From positions 1 to 64,000 of IMG/VR virus record IMGVR_UViG_3300033571_007861: a DNA stretch of 64,000 bases. The stretch is one strand, 5' to 3'. The stretch comes from a virus. Shown here one piece after another: positions 30,435-37,635 of this stretch. Numbering within the stretch: the stretch's first letter is position 1; the number at the start of each line of letters is the position of its first letter. The position numbers were made by a program, and so were the translations under genes. The notes beneath the pieces were generated by a model. That model was not told the origin of the DNA and made no database searches. It worked only from the letters and a program-made list of their open reading frames with translations.

Positions 30435-31475
30435 ATGATTGATGATGAAAACAAAGAACGCGCCGTGGAAGTCACACTTCCCGATGAGCCGATCACAGAA
30501 GTCACGCTTGGCGACTCTTCCGAAATCAAGGAAGAAGCGCCAAAGCTTTCTGTAAAAGAAACCAAGGAACCGGAAGTTGACAGTGCTCCGGTTGTTGATG
30601 AGCGCGAACGTGCGCTTCAAGACCTCAAGAAACAGTATGAGGCGCAGAAGCTTCGTGCAGAAGCAGAGCGCGAGGCCCGCCGTCAGGCTGAAATGTATGC
30701 CCGTCAGCAGGCACAGCATCTTGGTCGCGCTAATATTGAGGTTCAGGACGGAAACCTGCGGGTTATCCTGAACGCGATTGACGCCACTGAACAGGCGGCT
30801 GAAAACGCGCAGCGCGACCTTGTTGATGCGTTGTCTGCGGGCGACTACGATTTGGTCGGAAAAGCTCAGCGCGCCATTGCTCAGTGTGAGGTTCATCTGC
30901 TTCAGCTTAATAATGGTAAGCAGAAACTTGAAGAATACCTCCAGCAGACAACTGAGGGAAGTGTTTATGAGCCTCAGGTTCCAAGTTTTGAGCCTCAAAT
31001 CCCTCAAGACCCGGTTGAGATGTATGCGGCAAAGCTGACGCCCAAAAGCGCACAGTGGCTTCGTGAGCATCCGGAAGTTGTCGGCAAGATTGGAAAACTC
31101 ACCCGCGCTCATCAGGATGCTGTTGAGGACGGTATTGTGGCCGAATCGCCGGAATACTTTCAATATATTGAGTCGCGGCTTGGATACTCCGGCGCTCCTT
31201 CTTCGCGCTCCGGTGACCCTGAGCCTGAGCAGGATTTGCCGCAACGAGCGCCAAGTCAGCCTGCACCATCGCGCAAGAACCTAGCGTCGGCTCCTGTGTC
31301 GTCCTCAACGACAAGTATTTCTCCGCGCCCAAGCAGCAGCAATACAATGGTTTTGTCACCGTCAGAGGTTGAGGCTGCTATTTTGATGGAGCCTAGTCTT
31401 CCGCGTGAAAAGGCGATTGAAGTCTATGCGCGCAGCAAGGCTGATCTGATTCGACAGGGCAAGATGTCCGCCTAA
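30435..31475 (+). CDS. Putative capsid scaffolding protein
   Basis: The 346-residue product is acidic and Glu-rich at the N-terminus, has a long coiled coil (about 50-170, LQDLKKQYEAQKLRAEAERE), then TPKSAQWLREHPEVVGKIGK and a Ser/Pro-rich linker, ending with a helix (VEAAILMEPSLPREKAIEVY). This layout, and its place between the portal region and the major capsid protein, fit a phage scaffold. The ATG follows AAGGAACGCCTCCT. Confidence 0.7.
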   Translation: MIDDENKERAVEVTLPDEPITEVTLGDSSEIKEEAPKLSVKETKEPEVDSAPVVDERERALQDLKKQYEAQKLRAEAEREARRQAEMYARQQAQHLGRANIEVQDGNLRVILNAIDATEQAAENAQRDLVDALSAGDYDLVGKAQRAIAQCEVHLLQLNNGKQKLEEYLQQTTEGSVYEPQVPSFEPQIPQDPVEMYAAKLTPKSAQWLREHPEVVGKIGKLTRAHQDAVEDGIVAESPEYFQYIESRLGYSGAPSSRSGDPEPEQDLPQRAPSQPAPSRKNLASAPVSSSTTSISPRPSSSNTMVLSPSEVEAAILMEPSLPREKAIEVYARSKADLIRQGKMSA

Positions 31476-31492
31476 AAACAAGGATTTATAAA

Positions 31493-32020
31493 ATGACAGA
31501 CGAAACCGTAAATGAAACGCGCAGCCGCGAGATAAGCGCAACGCGCAACGCTGCTGGCGCTCCCAAGGCTGCTTCTGCTGATTCCAAGGCTCGTGCTGAG
31601 GCTCGTATTCGCCAGTTGCGCGGCAATCCGGACCTTCAACCCGGAGAGCGCGACAAGTATTGGGCTCCCAATGCACCCGATGGATGGACTTATGAGTGGA
31701 AACTCAAGTCGGTCATGGGTCAGGATGACGTTGATCGTATTCGTGCGATTGAACTTGCTGGTTGGGAACCTGTCCCGCTTTCGCGTCATCCGGAACTTAT
31801 GCCGAAAGGCTGGAAGGGCGAAACGATTGAGGTTGGCGGTCTTGTGTTGATGGAGCGACCGGCTGTATTTACGCAGGAAGCCCGCGAGGAAGAGCGTCGT
31901 GCGGCGCGCGAGGCCGTTATAACCAAGGAAAACCAGATGCGCGAAGGCCGTTCGGGTGATCTTGGAAGGCGACAGGCTGACATTCGCAAGACGCGAGAGC
32001 CCATGGCGGTTCCGGAATAA
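31493..32020 (+). CDS. Conserved head-region protein, 175 aa
   Basis: ATG after CAAGGATTTATAAA. Contains ERDKYWAPNAPDGWTYEWKL, then VGGLVLMERP and a charged helical tail. This 'P.GWtYEWK ... V...HPELMP.GW' pattern is seen in small proteins next to phage capsid genes; function unknown. A strong terminator follows. Confidence 0.65.
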   Translation: MTDETVNETRSREISATRNAAGAPKAASADSKARAEARIRQLRGNPDLQPGERDKYWAPNAPDGWTYEWKLKSVMGQDDVDRIRAIELAGWEPVPLSRHPELMPKGWKGETIEVGGLVLMERPAVFTQEAREEERRAAREAVITKENQMREGRSGDLGRRQADIRKTREPMAVPE

Positions 32021-32027
32021 TATTTAC

Positions 32028-32066
32028 TTGAGGGGGCGTCAAAAGCGCCCCCTCAATCTGTTTTAC
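32028..32066 (+). terminator. Terminator-like hairpin
   Basis: An 11-bp perfect stem (TTGAGGGGGCG / CGCCCCCTCAA) with a TCAAAAG loop is followed by TCTGTTTT. It ends the unit starting at the promoter at 28841. Confidence 0.8.
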
Positions 32067-32080
32067 AAGGGCTACTATAA

Positions 32081-32332
32081 ATGGAGTGCGCTATGAAGGA
32101 CGATGACGAGGATTATTCTGATATTGACTCGCCGCCTTTTGAGGAAGCGCCTCTTGATCCTGTGGCGGCTCGGGCGGCGTCTTTTACAAAGCTGCTTGCT
32201 TTGATTGACCACATCAAAGACGAGGAAGCCCGCAAAGAGGCTCTTTTGATGCTTCGTGCGATCAGGATGTCGTTCAAAACCCTTCCAATCGGTGAGTTAT
32301 CGGCAATTCCGGCAGGGAAAACCGTTGTTTAG
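32081..32332 (+). CDS. Small acidic protein, 83 aa
   Basis: Two starts are possible, ATG 32081 and ATG 32093; the second is better spaced from GGAG. N-terminus very acidic (KDDDEDYSDIDSPPFEEAP), then a helical region. Not recognised. It lies between a terminator and the capsid promoter. Confidence 0.6.
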   Translation: MECAMKDDDEDYSDIDSPPFEEAPLDPVAARAASFTKLLALIDHIKDEEARKEALLMLRAIRMSFKTLPIGELSAIPAGKTVV

Positions 32333-32336
32333 ATAG

Positions 32337-32364
32337 TTGACATTGATGTTAATGGGATTATAAT
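32337..32364 (+). promoter_or_regulatory. Strong sigma-70-type promoter for the capsid genes
   Basis: Exact consensus boxes TTGACA (32337-32342) and TATAAT (32359-32364) with a 16-base spacer, the best promoter match seen in the window. It would drive the two main head genes. Confidence 0.8.
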
Positions 32365-32371
32365 CTATAGC

Positions 32372-32590
32372 CGGAATTCGTATTTGCGTCATTAACTTGT
32401 TTTGCGACTCGCGCTGAGAAACAAAACGCCAAATGACGCATTTTAGTTTGGCCTAAGAGCCAAAGAGTCGAAGCAAGAGGCTTCGAAAAATACTCGTGGT
32501 CCGCGCTGGGCCGCTTTCAACACATCCAGTCTAAGACTGCCACGCGCTGTTGCGGTTAACGACGTTTTCTTCAATGAGAAGGAGAAAACC
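32372..32590 (+). promoter_or_regulatory. Structured leader of the capsid transcript
   Basis: About 220 bases without a gene. TGCGTCAT pairs with ATGACGCA across about 55 bases, enclosing GTTTTG/CAAAAC. TCGAAGC-AAGAG-GCTTCGA forms a hairpin farther down. Just before the start codon, GTTTTCTTC can pair with GAAGGAGAAAAC (two-base bulge), which would cover the ribosome site AAGGAG. Control of capsid translation or mRNA stability is plausible. Confidence 0.55.
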
Positions 32591-33229
32591 GTGCCGAATT
32601 CATTCGCGCCCTTCGGTTTTTCGCCGGTAAACACTTCGGGAGGCCCCATGAATTGGAGGCTTTCTCGTCGTCGTATTGCTTCGACAAACTCTACCCCAAT
32701 CTTCAAAGGTGATGCTGTCGTTCCCGTCACTGGAACGGCAACAGGTTATATTGCTCAGGCCACTGCCACACAGTCTGCCACGATCCCGTTGGCCGGTGTG
32801 TTTTGGGGCTGTGAATACCTTTCGGTTTCGCAGAAGCGCACCGTTTGGTCGCCCTACTGGCCGGGTTCGGACGCCAATGGCGACGTTCTGGCTTATGTGA
32901 TTGATGATCCGCAGGCTCGTTTTGTTGTCCAGACATCTGGTTCTTCTTTCCAGATCACTGGCACACCGACGAACTTTGGTTCGTCGCCGGTTGGTCAGCT
33001 TGCTCGTTTGAACACGACGGGTCAGGCGGGATCAACTGTTACGGGCAACTCCGGCATGTATCTTGATACTGTTGGCACGACCAATTGGTTTCCCTTCCAG
33101 ATTGTCCAGATGGTCATTGATCCTCCGGGCACCAACGGGGCCGATGCCGCGTCAAACTTCAATTACGTTATCGTCGGATTCAACAACGAGTGGCTGCGTG
33201 GCAACACTGCAGTAACCGGCATCAGCTAA
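32591..33229 (+). CDS. Head protein preceding the capsid gene (decoration-type)
   Basis: GTG start after GAAGGAGAAAACC. The 212-residue, beta-rich, neutral protein starts MPNSFAPFGFSPVNTSGGPM and contains VFWGCEYLSVSQKRTVWSPYW and VIDDPQARFVVQTSG. This style of protein is found just before the major capsid protein in many phages and is taken as a capsid-decorating or head-stabilising protein. Position and promoter strength suggest high expression. Confidence 0.65.
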   Translation: MPNSFAPFGFSPVNTSGGPMNWRLSRRRIASTNSTPIFKGDAVVPVTGTATGYIAQATATQSATIPLAGVFWGCEYLSVSQKRTVWSPYWPGSDANGDVLAYVIDDPQARFVVQTSGSSFQITGTPTNFGSSPVGQLARLNTTGQAGSTVTGNSGMYLDTVGTTNWFPFQIVQMVIDPPGTNGADAASNFNYVIVGFNNEWLRGNTAVTGIS

Positions 33230-33242
33230 GGAGTAGCGAACA

Positions 33243-34157
33243 ATGGCCGTTAATCTTTCAGCCATTAAAGACCTGCTTCTGCCGGGTCTACGTGGCGTCG
33301 AGGGCAAGTATGCCCAGATTCCTAGCCAGTGGGATAAAGTCTTTGAGAAGGCCAAGTCCAACATGGCTCTGGAGCGCACCGCCGAAATGCGTTACCTCGG
33401 TCTTGCTTCTATCAAGACTGAAGGCGGCGCTGTCAACTTTGACAACAATGCCGGTGAGCGTTTCGTCTATAATCAGGAGCACTACGAAATCGCGCTTGGT
33501 TACGCGATCACTCGTAAGGCAATTGATGACAACCTCTACAAGACACAGTTTACGCCGACGAACCTCGGCCTGATCGAATCCTTCGGTCAGACGAAGGAAA
33601 TCTACGGCGCAAACATCCTCAACACGGCGACGACCTACAATCAAGCTGTCGGTGGCGACGGTCAGGCTCTCTGCTCGACTGCTCACCCGATTGACGGTGG
33701 CACGGTTGCGAACCGCCCGGCTGTTGACGTTGACCTCAACGAATCGTCGCTGCTCAACGCGATGGTTTCGATCAGAACGAACTTCAAGGACATCGCTGGC
33801 CTGAAGATGTTCGCTCGTGGTCGCAAGCTGATCGTTCCCCCGGCGCTGGAGCCCGTTGCTATCCGTCTCACCAAGACGGAACTTCGCCCCGGCACGGCGA
33901 ACAACGATGTCAACGCCATTCATACGACCGCAGGGGGCCTCCCCGAAGGTTATATGGTCATGGACTTCTTGACCTCGAACTTCGCTTGGTTCCTGCTGAC
34001 AAATATCAAGGGTTTGGTCTACATGGAGCGTGTTCCTTACGAAATGGACATGCAGGTGGACTTCACCACGGACAATTTGTTAGTGAAAGGTTATGAGAGG
34101 TACAGTTTTTCGTACTACAACTGGCGTTCGATTTTTGGATCGTTCCCGACAAGCTAA
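33243..34157 (+). CDS. Major capsid protein (HK97-fold type)
   Basis: ATG after AAGGAGTAGCGAACA. The 304-residue product reads as a Mu/HK97-type major head protein: LLLPGLRGVEGKYAQIPSQW at the start, FVYNQEHYEIALGYAITRKA (about 76-95), CSTAHPIDGGTVANRP (about 148-163), LIVPPALEPVAIRL, then a C-terminal VDFTTDNLLVKGYERYSFSY. It assembles the icosahedral shell, with scaffold and probably the GroES-like protein. Expressed from the consensus promoter upstream; a 15-bp hairpin follows. Confidence 0.88.
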   Translation: MAVNLSAIKDLLLPGLRGVEGKYAQIPSQWDKVFEKAKSNMALERTAEMRYLGLASIKTEGGAVNFDNNAGERFVYNQEHYEIALGYAITRKAIDDNLYKTQFTPTNLGLIESFGQTKEIYGANILNTATTYNQAVGGDGQALCSTAHPIDGGTVANRPAVDVDLNESSLLNAMVSIRTNFKDIAGLKMFARGRKLIVPPALEPVAIRLTKTELRPGTANNDVNAIHTTAGGLPEGYMVMDFLTSNFAWFLLTNIKGLVYMERVPYEMDMQVDFTTDNLLVKGYERYSFSYYNWRSIFGSFPTS

Positions 34158-34166
34158 CAAAAACAA

Positions 34167-34203
34167 TGAGTTGCGCTTAAATTTTAACTTTAAGCGCAAC
34201 TCA
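34167..34203. other. 15-bp perfect hairpin after the capsid gene
   Basis: TGAGTTGCGCTTAAA pairs with TTTAAGCGCAACTCA around TTTTAAC. There is no T-run in the + direction, but AAAAACAA lies upstream, so it looks like a terminator for the minus strand, or an mRNA 3'-end stabiliser on the + strand. Same arrangement as 28875-28909. Confidence 0.7.
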
Positions 34204-34222
34204 AATAAAAGGGTACTTTTGG

Positions 34223-34251
34223 TTGACTTCTTTGGATACAAATCTTATATA
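34223..34251 (+). promoter_or_regulatory. Sigma-70-type promoter before the EndoVII gene
   Basis: TTGACT (34223-34228), 17-base spacer, TATATA (34246-34251). It gives the mobile endonuclease gene its own expression, separate from the capsid unit. Confidence 0.65.
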
Positions 34252-34282
34252 CAATTTGTACCCCCAAAACAAAGAGGTCAAA

Positions 34283-34987
34283 ATGCCAAAGTTCTCAGAA
34301 GATGTGTCTATTGATCTTGTAAACGAGTTTTTTGTTCTTGATCGTGATGCAGGGGTGGTTGTTTGGAGAAAATCTCCAGCAAAAAACGTCTATGCGGGTG
34401 AAGTTGCAGGATGCGTTAAAGCTTGTCGAAAAGACAAAGACGGTAACGAAAAGTCCTATAGCTATGTTCGAATTGGCGGTCATCATATCCCAACTTCGCG
34501 AGTTGTTTGGGCGTTAGCTTACGGAGAATGGCCGAACGGAAGAATTTCTTTTATAGACGGCAACACTCTAAATTTGAGCGTTGAAAATCTGTCTTTAAAC
34601 AAATCACTTCCAAAGCCATTTAATTTTGACGACGCCGAAGATCGCAAAGAGTATTACAAAGAACACAGAAAAGTTTTCAAGATTGATCACGCAGACAAAC
34701 ATCTACAAAGAAAGTATGGTATAACTATTCATGATTATGGTAAAATGCTCGTTGCACAAAATGGAAAATGCGCCATTTGTGGCAGCGAAGAAGCCGGAAA
34801 TCGTGAAGGACAACCAAAAGCTTTTGCTGTAGATCACGATCACAAAACAGGTAAAATTCGTGGACTTCTCTGCGAATCTTGTAACCAAGGAATTGGCAAA
34901 CTTAAGGATGATCCAGATATCCTCCGTAAAGCAGCCGATTATCTTGAAACCCACCACCTAGCCTCCAAGGCCGTTGGTGGAATTTGA
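34283..34987 (+). CDS. HNH-type / endonuclease VII-type mobile endonuclease
   Basis: Start at the ATG after AAAGAGGTCAAA. The N-terminal half resembles HNH_3-type homing endonucleases (HHIPTSRVVWALAYGEWPNG, SFIDGNTLNLSVENLSL), with the usual first catalytic His absent. The C-terminal half is a recombination endonuclease VII-like unit (CAICGS ... FAVDHDHKTGKIRGLLCESC followed by NQGIGKL). Its two CxxC-type pairs should bind zinc, and the DHDH residues are the catalytic candidates. It lies between the capsid gene and the next virion gene, a typical homing-gene position. Confidence 0.85.
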   Translation: MPKFSEDVSIDLVNEFFVLDRDAGVVVWRKSPAKNVYAGEVAGCVKACRKDKDGNEKSYSYVRIGGHHIPTSRVVWALAYGEWPNGRISFIDGNTLNLSVENLSLNKSLPKPFNFDDAEDRKEYYKEHRKVFKIDHADKHLQRKYGITIHDYGKMLVAQNGKCAICGSEEAGNREGQPKAFAVDHDHKTGKIRGLLCESCNQGIGKLKDDPDILRKAADYLETHHLASKAVGGI

Positions 34988-35005
34988 ACTTAGAAAGGGG
35001 CCGAA

Positions 35006-35071
35006 ATGGCGCTTACAAATTTTACCAACTGGGCGGCATCTTTTGATGTCCCCTATCTAATAGGAGGGTGA
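35006..35071 (+). CDS. 21-residue ORF between endonuclease and virion gene
   Basis: AAAGGGGCCGAA precedes the ATG. The peptide MALTNFTNWAASFDVPYLIG ends with one more G. Its end contains AGGAGGGTGA, which is the ribosome site of the next gene. It could be a leader peptide or the left-over start of a gene cut by homing-gene insertion. Confidence 0.35.
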   Translation: MALTNFTNWAASFDVPYLIGG

Positions 35072-35074
35072 GTA

Positions 35075-36253
35075 ATGACTATTACAGCATTTACTGGACC
35101 CGTCCTGTCTTTCGGCGGAACACCGGGGGATTCGTTTTCCAATCCCGACCTTGGCACATCGCTGTTTTGGGCAGGCACGGGTCTTCTTGATCAGAGGGTT
35201 CCCACTGGTTACTACCCCGGAAGCGATGGCAGTGGTATCGCGACTGGATGGTTTGGCACCGGCTATATCCAGACGGTCAACTACAACCCTTCGACTCTGG
35301 CTGCGGACAATATTGCCGCCAGTCAGACGCCTCCCGTTGGCGCTGGATCGCTTACGCTTGTTGCTGCTACGGCTGCTGGTGTAACGATTGGATGTCAGGT
35401 TCTTAATCGGAACACGGGACAGACGGTGACGGGCCTTCGTGGCCTTGATCTTCCGACGGCTTCGTCGGCCACCAGCACGATTGCTGGCAATGTGTTTACG
35501 GCTGTTGGCGCTGTTACGGCGACGACGACGTTTACCATTGGCTCGGTGCTTTCGGGCACTGGCGTTACGGCTGGCACCAAGATCATTGGTTTTGGCACGG
35601 GTCGTGGCGGCGTTGGAACGTATATCGTTGATACTCCGCAGACGGTTTCTTCAACAACGATTACCGGCACTGCTGGCACCAGAGGCATTCCGGTCATTCC
35701 GCAGGGTCCGAACGGCTCTATTAATCTTTACAACCCGCTCTGCATGTTGGGGCGGAATGTGACGATTACGACGGCTGCGACGGACAACACGGTTTATACC
35801 GTTAACGGCTATGATGTTTACGGATATCCGATTTCCGAAAACATCACTGCAAACGGCGCTACGACCGTTTCTGGCAAGAAGGCGTTCAAGTATATTGCCA
35901 GTGTTACCGCTCCGGCGGCTGGAACGCGCGGTGCGACGATTACGGTTGGCACCGGAGACGTGTTTGGTTTCCCGCTTTACTCGGCTGGTTTCCAAGGCAT
36001 CACGACAACTTCGGCTTCCTTCAACAATCAGGACGTTTTCATCTTCTACGGGACGCCTCCGGTGGCCATTACGGCGACGACGGGGTATCTTGGTGGAGAT
36101 GCGACGGCGGCGAGCGCCACGACGGGCGATGTGCGCGGCACTTATGCCGTTCAGTCTGCTTCAAATGGCACGAGACGACTGGTTGTTTACCAAAGCCCAA
36201 GCCCACTTTTTGTTAACTCAATGACCGGCCTGTTCGGCGTGACACAGGCTTAA
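35075..36253 (+). CDS. Thr/Gly-rich beta-structured virion protein, 392 aa
   Basis: ATG after AGGAGGGTGAGTA. About residues 150-210 hold a repeat module ([20 protein letters not shown] ... [16 protein letters not shown]) that recurs twice in the tailspike gene. About residues 230-300 hold a second module ([20 protein letters not shown] ... ISENITANG) that recurs twice in the gene at 36676. A head-decorating or fibre-type role is likely from position and composition; no enzyme motif is seen. Confidence 0.6.
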   Translation: MTITAFTGPVLSFGGTPGDSFSNPDLGTSLFWAGTGLLDQRVPTGYYPGSDGSGIATGWFGTGYIQTVNYNPSTLAADNIAASQTPPVGAGSLTLVAATAAGVTIGCQVLNRNTGQTVTGLRGLDLPTASSATSTIAGNVFTAVGAVTATTTFTIGSVLSGTGVTAGTKIIGFGTGRGGVGTYIVDTPQTVSSTTITGTAGTRGIPVIPQGPNGSINLYNPLCMLGRNVTITTAATDNTVYTVNGYDVYGYPISENITANGATTVSGKKAFKYIASVTAPAAGTRGATITVGTGDVFGFPLYSAGFQGITTTSASFNNQDVFIFYGTPPVAITATTGYLGGDATAASATTGDVRGTYAVQSASNGTRRLVVYQSPSPLFVNSMTGLFGVTQA

Positions 36254-36263
36254 GGAGGTCAAA

Positions 36264-36584
36264 ATGAAAGCTGCGAAGAAGAGTGCTGAAAGCCCCAAGA
36301 AGGGCGTTGTTGTCGGTGATCGTTCTCCTACGACGGTTTATGCCGGTGAGGGATCAAACGTCATCAAGGAGGCCAAGGAGCGCCGTAAGGGCGGTTCCTG
36401 CTACGAGGCTGGCGGCAAGGCCATGGCCAAGAAGGCTGCTGCGAAGGTTGAGGGCAAGAAGGCGATGGATCGTCTTGATCGTCCGAAGCGGGCCACTGGC
36501 GGCAAGATTGGCGCGAATGAGAAGCCTTTCTCAACGGCGGCAACGACCTCCAATCGACCCGGCGGCGACGTTCAGGAAGCCTAA
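36264..36584 (+). CDS. Small Lys/Ala-rich basic protein, 106 aa
   Basis: ATG after AAGGAGGTCAAA, a very strong site. The basic, helical product (MKAAKKSAESPKKGV, KAMAKKAAAKVEGKKAMDRL) has a late RATGGKIGANEKPF segment like the GG-K motifs of other virion proteins here. A DNA-associated virion protein is possible. A terminator follows. Confidence 0.6.
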   Translation: MKAAKKSAESPKKGVVVGDRSPTTVYAGEGSNVIKEAKERRKGGSCYEAGGKAMAKKAAAKVEGKKAMDRLDRPKRATGGKIGANEKPFSTAATTSNRPGGDVQEA

Positions 36585-36589
36585 GAACA

Positions 36590-36618
36590 GAGGGGCCGCC
36601 TAGTGCGGCCCTTTCTCG
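36590..36618 (+). terminator. Intrinsic terminator
   Basis: GGGCCGC (36593-36599) pairs with GCGGCCC (36605-36611), loop CTAGT, followed by TTTCTC. It ends the unit containing the small basic protein. Confidence 0.75.
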
Positions 36619-36675
36619 CTAAAAGGCGCTATTATTGCAAAGTGCTTTTTGTGCTGCTCGTAAAGGAAAAGACTA

Positions 36676-37635
36676 ATGCAAGCGAAAACCGTTTCCGTTG
36701 GCCCTGTTACAGCGGCGGTCACTAACCAGATTTGTGCTTCTCAGACGCCTAATGCTGGTCAGATGGTGCTGAATGGCGCGGGTGTGAGCGCGACGCTTGG
36801 CAGCATTAATAATGTCGCTACATCACAAGACCCCGCCGCCGCAGGCAATTTAACACTTGTGTCTACAATCGTTCAGTTTGCTCAGCCGCGATATGTTTAC
36901 GTTACGAGCGCATCAAATGATTCCGCTTTTACGTTTACAATTACCGGGACTGACGCGAATTGGAACCCGCTGACAGAGACGATTACGGGCGGCAACACCA
37001 AGGCGGTTGTTACGACAAAACAGTTTACATCTGTAAGCTCCGTGTATGTCAACGGAAATTGCGGCTCTGTTCAGGTTGGGTCTTTTGCTTATGCCACTTT
37101 TACGGGTGGAACTGCGCGTCAGGTGACGATTACGCCGACCGGCAATGAAAGTTCTAATTCGTTTATTGTGACCGGCACAGACTTGAACGGCAACACGTTT
37201 TCTGAGACGGTCACGGGCAAAAATGCAACTGCCAGCACCACAAACAGTTACTTTTTTACAGTGACCAGCATCACGATTGCCAGCAATGCTGCAAACGCAA
37301 TCGTTGCAGGCATGACCAACACCGCTGCATCAAACTGGGTTCGGTTTGATGATTTTGCACCGTCAAACATTTCTATTCAATGCACTGTTTCTGCCTCTGG
37401 TTCGGCCACTTACACTGTTCAGTCAACTTTGCAAGACCCTAACGATCCTTTTTCGCCGGTAACTGAAGGGTCTTTGACTTGGGTGAGTTCGTCCGACCCA
37501 GCAGTTGTTGGGGCCACAACCACTCAGCAGAGCAACTTTTTGTTTGCCCCTAAATTTGCCAGAGTTGTTCTGACCACAACCAGCACTGGTTCCGTATCTG
37601 CAGTCTTCCTGCAATCTAGCAATGGACCGAAATAA
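36676..37635 (+). CDS. Beta-repeat virion protein, 319 aa
   Basis: Two related beta modules are visible: YVTSASNDSAFTFTITGTDA ... LTETITGG (about 75-140) and VTITPTGNESSNSFIVTGTD ... FSETVTGK (about 150-215). Both resemble one in the 35075 gene. The C-terminal part (about 220-319) is another beta domain with FAPKFARVVLTTTSTG. The ATG follows AAAGGAAAAGACTA. Probably a head fibre or tail-associated structural protein. Confidence 0.6.
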   Translation: MQAKTVSVGPVTAAVTNQICASQTPNAGQMVLNGAGVSATLGSINNVATSQDPAAAGNLTLVSTIVQFAQPRYVYVTSASNDSAFTFTITGTDANWNPLTETITGGNTKAVVTTKQFTSVSSVYVNGNCGSVQVGSFAYATFTGGTARQVTITPTGNESSNSFIVTGTDLNGNTFSETVTGKNATASTTNSYFFTVTSITIASNAANAIVAGMTNTAASNWVRFDDFAPSNISIQCTVSASGSATYTVQSTLQDPNDPFSPVTEGSLTWVSSSDPAVVGATTTQQSNFLFAPKFARVVLTTTSTGSVSAVFLQSSNGPK

